A stretch of 64,000 bases of DNA from Flavobacteriaceae bacterium R38 (GTDB lineage Bacteria; Bacteroidota; Bacteroidia; Flavobacteriales; Flavobacteriaceae). Below are positions 61,161 through 64,000 of the stretch, piece by piece. Within the stretch, counting starts at the first letter, position 1, and each line of letters begins with the position of its first letter. Under the pieces are notes generated by a model that made no database searches, was not told where the DNA came from, and saw only the letters and a list, made by a program, of their open reading frames with translations. The position numbers and the translations under genes are program-made. Where the stretch lies: the NCBI GenBank assembly GCA_009901575.1, contig WXYP01000005.1:1-64000 (forward strand), in the 5' to 3' direction.

Positions 61161-63449
61161 CTATTTTTCTTGCCTCTGTTTTTTCTCTCTTTCTTGCACA
61201 TCCAGAACCGCTACTGCTGCCATATTTACTATTTCTTCTACACCAGCTCCAAGCTGAAGAATATGAACTGCTTTGTCCATTCCCAGCATGATAGGACCAA
61301 TAGAATCTATTCCACTAAGTTCTCTCATCAGCTTATTGGTAATATTTGCAGCATCCAGGTTAGGGAAGATTAACGTATTTACTTTTTTTCCTGCTAATTT
61401 TGAAAATGGGAATTTCTTTTGAAGTAATTCTTCATTCAATGCAAAATCTGATTGCAATTCACCATCTACGATAATATCAGGATAATAACGATGCAAGTAT
61501 GCTATAGCATCTCTCACTTTAGATGCTTTTTCATGTGTAGACGATCCAAAATTAGCATATGACAGCATTGCAATTACAGGTTCAAAACCAAATATTTTAG
61601 TTACTGATGATGTCATTTGAGCAATCTTGGCCAATTCTTTAGCCGTAGGGTCTATATTAATTGATGTATCTGCCAAAAACATAGGCCCTCTCTGAGTCAT
61701 CATTAAATTCATCGTAGCGACTTTAGAAACTCCCGGAGCTTTCCCTATAGTTTCGAGCATAGGTTTTAGTACTGTTGGATAACTTCTTGAATGTCCGGAG
61801 ATAACTGCATCTGCATCTCCTTCGTTAACCATCATCGCAGCAAAATAGTTACGCTCTCTCATTTTTTTCTCAGCATCATATAATGTAACTCCTTTTCGTT
61901 TTCTTGATTCCCAATATTTTTTGGCATAATGATATTTCTTATCATTATACTCATCTGTCTTCGGATCAATTATTGGAACATCTGCGTCAAATTCTATTTC
62001 TTCTTTTAGCTCTCTAATTACATCTTCTCTTCCTAATAAGATAGGAAAGCCTATCCCTTCATCATGAATTATTTGTGCAGCTTTCAAAACATCTAGGTGA
62101 TCTGCTTCTGCAAAAACTATACGTTTCGGATTTACTTTAGCCCTGTTATGGAGTAATCTTACGATTTTATTATCGTTTCCTAGACGTTGTAACAATTCTT
62201 CTTTATATAAATCCCAGTTATCTATTGGTGCTGTAGCCACTCCACTTTCCATTGCCGCTTTAGCAACTGCAGGAGGAACTTCGGCTATTAAACGAGGATC
62301 AAAAGGTTTAGGAATAATATAATCTTTCCCAAAAGTTAGTCTTGTCTCATCGTAAGCAATATTTACTTGTTCCGGCACCGGTTCTTTAGCAAGTTTTGCC
62401 AAAGCTTTAACTGCTGCCATTTTCATAGCTTCATTAATTTTTGTCGCCCGTACATCTAGTGCCCCTCTGAAAATAAATGGAAAACCAAGCACATTATTCA
62501 CCTGGTTAGGATGATCTGACCTCCCTGTAGCCATAATAATATCATCTCTTGTTGCTACTGCCAAATCGTATGCTATCTCAGGATCAGGATTAGCCATTGC
62601 AAAAACTATTGGTCTTTTGGCCATTGACCTTAGCATTTCAACGGTAAGTATATCTGCAATTGAAAGGCCGATAAACACATCTGCATCTATCATTGCTTCT
62701 TCCAAAGTATCTATTTTTCTACCGGTAGCAAATTCACTTTTCTCTTTAGTAAGCCCTTCTCTATCTTTACGAATGACCCCTTTGCTGTCTAACATGACTA
62801 TATTTTCTGCTTGAGCTCCAAAAGCTTTGTACAACCTGGTACATGAAATTGCTGCAGCTCCTGCTCCGCTAATCACAATCCTTGCTTCTTCTATTTTTCG
62901 ATCTGTTAACTCTATCGCATTTAATAATGCAGCAGCAGAAATAATGGCTGTCCCATGCTGATCGTCATGCATCACTGGAATATCCAGCTCCTCTTTTAAT
63001 CTTCTTTCAATCTCAAAAGCTTCCGGTGCTTTAATATCTTCAAGATTGATTCCTCCAAAAGTAGGCGCTATAATTTTTACCGTTTCAATAAATTTATCTA
63101 CATCTGTAGTATCTAATTCAATATCCATTCCATCGATATCAGAAAAAATCTTAAACAAAAGGCTTTTACCTTCCATTACAGGTTTTGATGCTTCCGGACC
63201 AATGTTTCCTAATCCTAATACAGCCGTACCATTTGAAATGACAGCTACCAGATTTCCTTTGGTGGTATATTTATAAACATTGCTTTTATCTTTTTTAATT
63301 TCCAGGCAAGGTTCTGCAACTCCCGGAGAATAGGCCAAAGCCAAATCACGTTGTGTAGAATAACGTTTGGTTGGTACTATTTTAATTTTCCCCGGTTTAG
63401 GTTTGGCATGATAAACTAATGCTTCCCTACGCTTACTTTCTTTACTCAT
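61161..63449 (-). CDS. maeB: NADP-dependent malic enzyme fused to a phosphotransacetylase-like domain
   Basis: The ATG at 63449 gives 762 residues starting MSKESKRREALVYHA. The longer frame from 63473 would begin inside the -7 element (63471-63478), so the shorter start is chosen. Residues 1-430 are malic enzyme: YSPGVAEPCLEI, VISNGTAVLGLGNIGPEASK, the metal site MHDDQHGTAIISAAALLNA, and the nucleotide fold VISGAGAAAISCTRLYKAFG. Residues about 440-762 resemble phosphate acetyltransferase (FAEADHLDVLKAAQIIHDEG, DADAVISGHSRSYPTVLKPM, FPNLDAANITNKLMREL), which regulates the enzyme by acetyl-CoA. It decarboxylates malate to pyruvate and makes NADPH. It stands alone, 78 bases before ruvA. Confidence 0.95.
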   Translation of the reverse strand: MSKESKRREALVYHAKPKPGKIKIVPTKRYSTQRDLALAYSPGVAEPCLEIKKDKSNVYKYTTKGNLVAVISNGTAVLGLGNIGPEASKPVMEGKSLLFKIFSDIDGMDIELDTTDVDKFIETVKIIAPTFGGINLEDIKAPEAFEIERRLKEELDIPVMHDDQHGTAIISAAALLNAIELTDRKIEEARIVISGAGAAAISCTRLYKAFGAQAENIVMLDSKGVIRKDREGLTKEKSEFATGRKIDTLEEAMIDADVFIGLSIADILTVEMLRSMAKRPIVFAMANPDPEIAYDLAVATRDDIIMATGRSDHPNQVNNVLGFPFIFRGALDVRATKINEAMKMAAVKALAKLAKEPVPEQVNIAYDETRLTFGKDYIIPKPFDPRLIAEVPPAVAKAAMESGVATAPIDNWDLYKEELLQRLGNDNKIVRLLHNRAKVNPKRIVFAEADHLDVLKAAQIIHDEGIGFPILLGREDVIRELKEEIEFDADVPIIDPKTDEYNDKKYHYAKKYWESRKRKGVTLYDAEKKMRERNYFAAMMVNEGDADAVISGHSRSYPTVLKPMLETIGKAPGVSKVATMNLMMTQRGPMFLADTSINIDPTAKELAKIAQMTSSVTKIFGFEPVIAMLSYANFGSSTHEKASKVRDAIAYLHRYYPDIIVDGELQSDFALNEELLQKKFPFSKLAGKKVNTLIFPNLDAANITNKLMRELSGIDSIGPIMLGMDKAVHILQLGAGVEEIVNMAAVAVLDVQEREKKQRQEK

Positions 63450-63470
63450 GAATCCTTTTTTTAGAATTAG

Positions 63471-63478
63471 CAAAGTTA
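63471..63478 (-). promoter_or_regulatory. -7 promoter element of maeB
   Basis: CAAAGTTA on the plus strand is TAACTTTG on the minus strand, an exact TAnnTTTG match 21 bases before the ATG at 63449. It rules against the longer start at 63473. Confidence 0.55.
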
Positions 63479-63576
63479 AAAGTATTAACGAATTATTAAT
63501 GATCTTTATAAAATAGTATGTTAATTTTTAAAAAAGCTGATTTTTGGTTTGGTATTTATCGACTATATATACCTAA

Positions 63577-64000
63577 CTACATATTCTTTTTTTGCTCTAT
63601 CAACTTTAGCGTTTCGTTTACAAATTCGGTTTTCCCTAAAACATATGCCCCTCGGTCATTCTTAAATTTGGACGCTAACTCCAGCTTTAAATTCTCATAT
63701 TCTTTTGCTCTTTTAGTATTCGAGTTCAGATAGTCGCGAAAATCAATTTGCTTCCACATCACATTATTCTTTGGACACATATGAATATGAAAAATCTGTT
63801 CTTTTTTCCCATCAAGATTATATCCTTTGCCAAATGAAGAGTATTCTTCTATGTTTTCCCGTGCCGGAACTTTGAAATGAGAATACCTTAGAGCAGTAAA
63901 TTTTTCAATAAGTCCCTCGTCAAATAGCAATTCTTTGGGAATACCAATCATCATATCGATATAGGGTTTTGATCTAATACCCGGGATTGAAGAACTTCCA
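63577..64000 (-). CDS. GrpB family (UPF0157) nucleotidyltransferase-like protein, partial
   Basis: The frame is open to the window edge. An internal ATG at 63954 gives 125 residues, but upstream of it the reading continues GSSSIPGIRSKPYIDMMIGI, the family's GSTSVPGLxAKPxIDxxV motif, so the gene really begins beyond 64000. The C-terminal part shows FHIHMCPKNNVMWKQIDFRD and AYVLGKTEFVNETL, both typical of GrpB. The family has a nucleotidyltransferase fold with unclear activity. Downstream, 63450-63576 contains only the maeB promoter on the other side. Confidence 0.88.
   Translation of the reverse strand, partial: GSSSIPGIRSKPYIDMMIGIPKELLFDEGLIEKFTALRYSHFKVPARENIEEYSSFGKGYNLDGKKEQIFHIHMCPKNNVMWKQIDFRDYLNSNTKRAKEYENLKLELASKFKNDRGAYVLGKTEFVNETLKLIEQKKNM

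Noticed and set aside
63450-63473. Longer N-terminus for the malic enzyme (start at 63473)
   Set aside because: The extra residues MLILKKGF are unlike the family start and the codon lies within the TAACTTTG -7 element.

Overview
The window is an AT-rich, densely coded chromosome segment from a gliding marine-type member of the Flavobacteriaceae (Bacteroidota). The evidence is a type IX secretion/gliding set (SprA, a PorP/SprF protein, a type B sorting-domain protein, a RemB-like barrel), carboxypeptidase-regulatory-domain and TPR sensor proteins, A-rich leaders without Shine-Dalgarno sequences, and many promoters fitting the Bacteroidota -7 motif TAnnTTTG. The genus cannot be fixed from what is visible. 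No tRNA, rRNA, CRISPR array, insertion sequence or prophage was seen.

Layout. 1-3.3 kb: tail of an unknown gene, a secreted regulatory-domain protein, an ECF sigma/anti-sigma/periplasmic-sensor operon, and a short gene whose C-terminus looks like a Cys/Thr-rich class I lanthipeptide precursor. 3.3-11.8 kb: molybdenum cofactor (Moco) island: mocA-like, xdhC and a MOSC gene on the minus strand; a zinc-site-degenerate deaminase-like gene, a split-barrel flavoprotein-like gene, and the operon moeA / modE-like / moaD / moaE / moaC-moaB fusion / moaA on the plus strand, preceded by a good ModE-type operator. 12-17 kb: TPR lipoprotein, hydrolase-ECF sigma-membrane protein operon, and a third ECF sigma/anti-sigma pair. 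17-27.8 kb: fabD, a gamma-carbonic-anhydrase-like protein, a LytS/LytR-like two-component pair, a VWA protein, a PorP/T9SS adhesin pair, an Nfu-type Fe-S protein and dodecin. 27.8-31.8 kb: DUF255 thioredoxin-domain protein, DUF1304, MscS and TsaB.

31.8-41.6 kb holds two MacAB/TolC-like efflux gene sets with four permeases and two adaptors but only one ATPase and one TolC. 41.7-46.9 kb is a terminal-oxidase assembly and subunit cluster (heme O synthase, two subunit III genes, subunit IV, a Cys-less SCO-like protein, SCO, DUF420, a small CxxC protein). 47-52.7 kb: an MBL hydrolase, a RemB-like barrel carrying a TonB-C-like module, two TonB paralogues, VanZ and GcvH. 52.9-53.3 kb is a three-copy tandem intergenic repeat. 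53.3-64 kb: sprA, ruvA, a malic enzyme-phosphotransacetylase fusion and a GrpB gene cut by the window end.

The most interesting items are the orphan lanthipeptide-like precursor with no normal start codon, the ModE operator controlling a Moco operon that encodes an HTH-only ModE, the trio of adjacent proteins sharing one TonB-C-like module, the efflux locus with a single shared ATPase, the pseudoenzyme-like deaminase, the Cys-less SCO relative, and the degenerate tandem repeat with inverted ends. All family assignments come from reading the sequence, without database searches.
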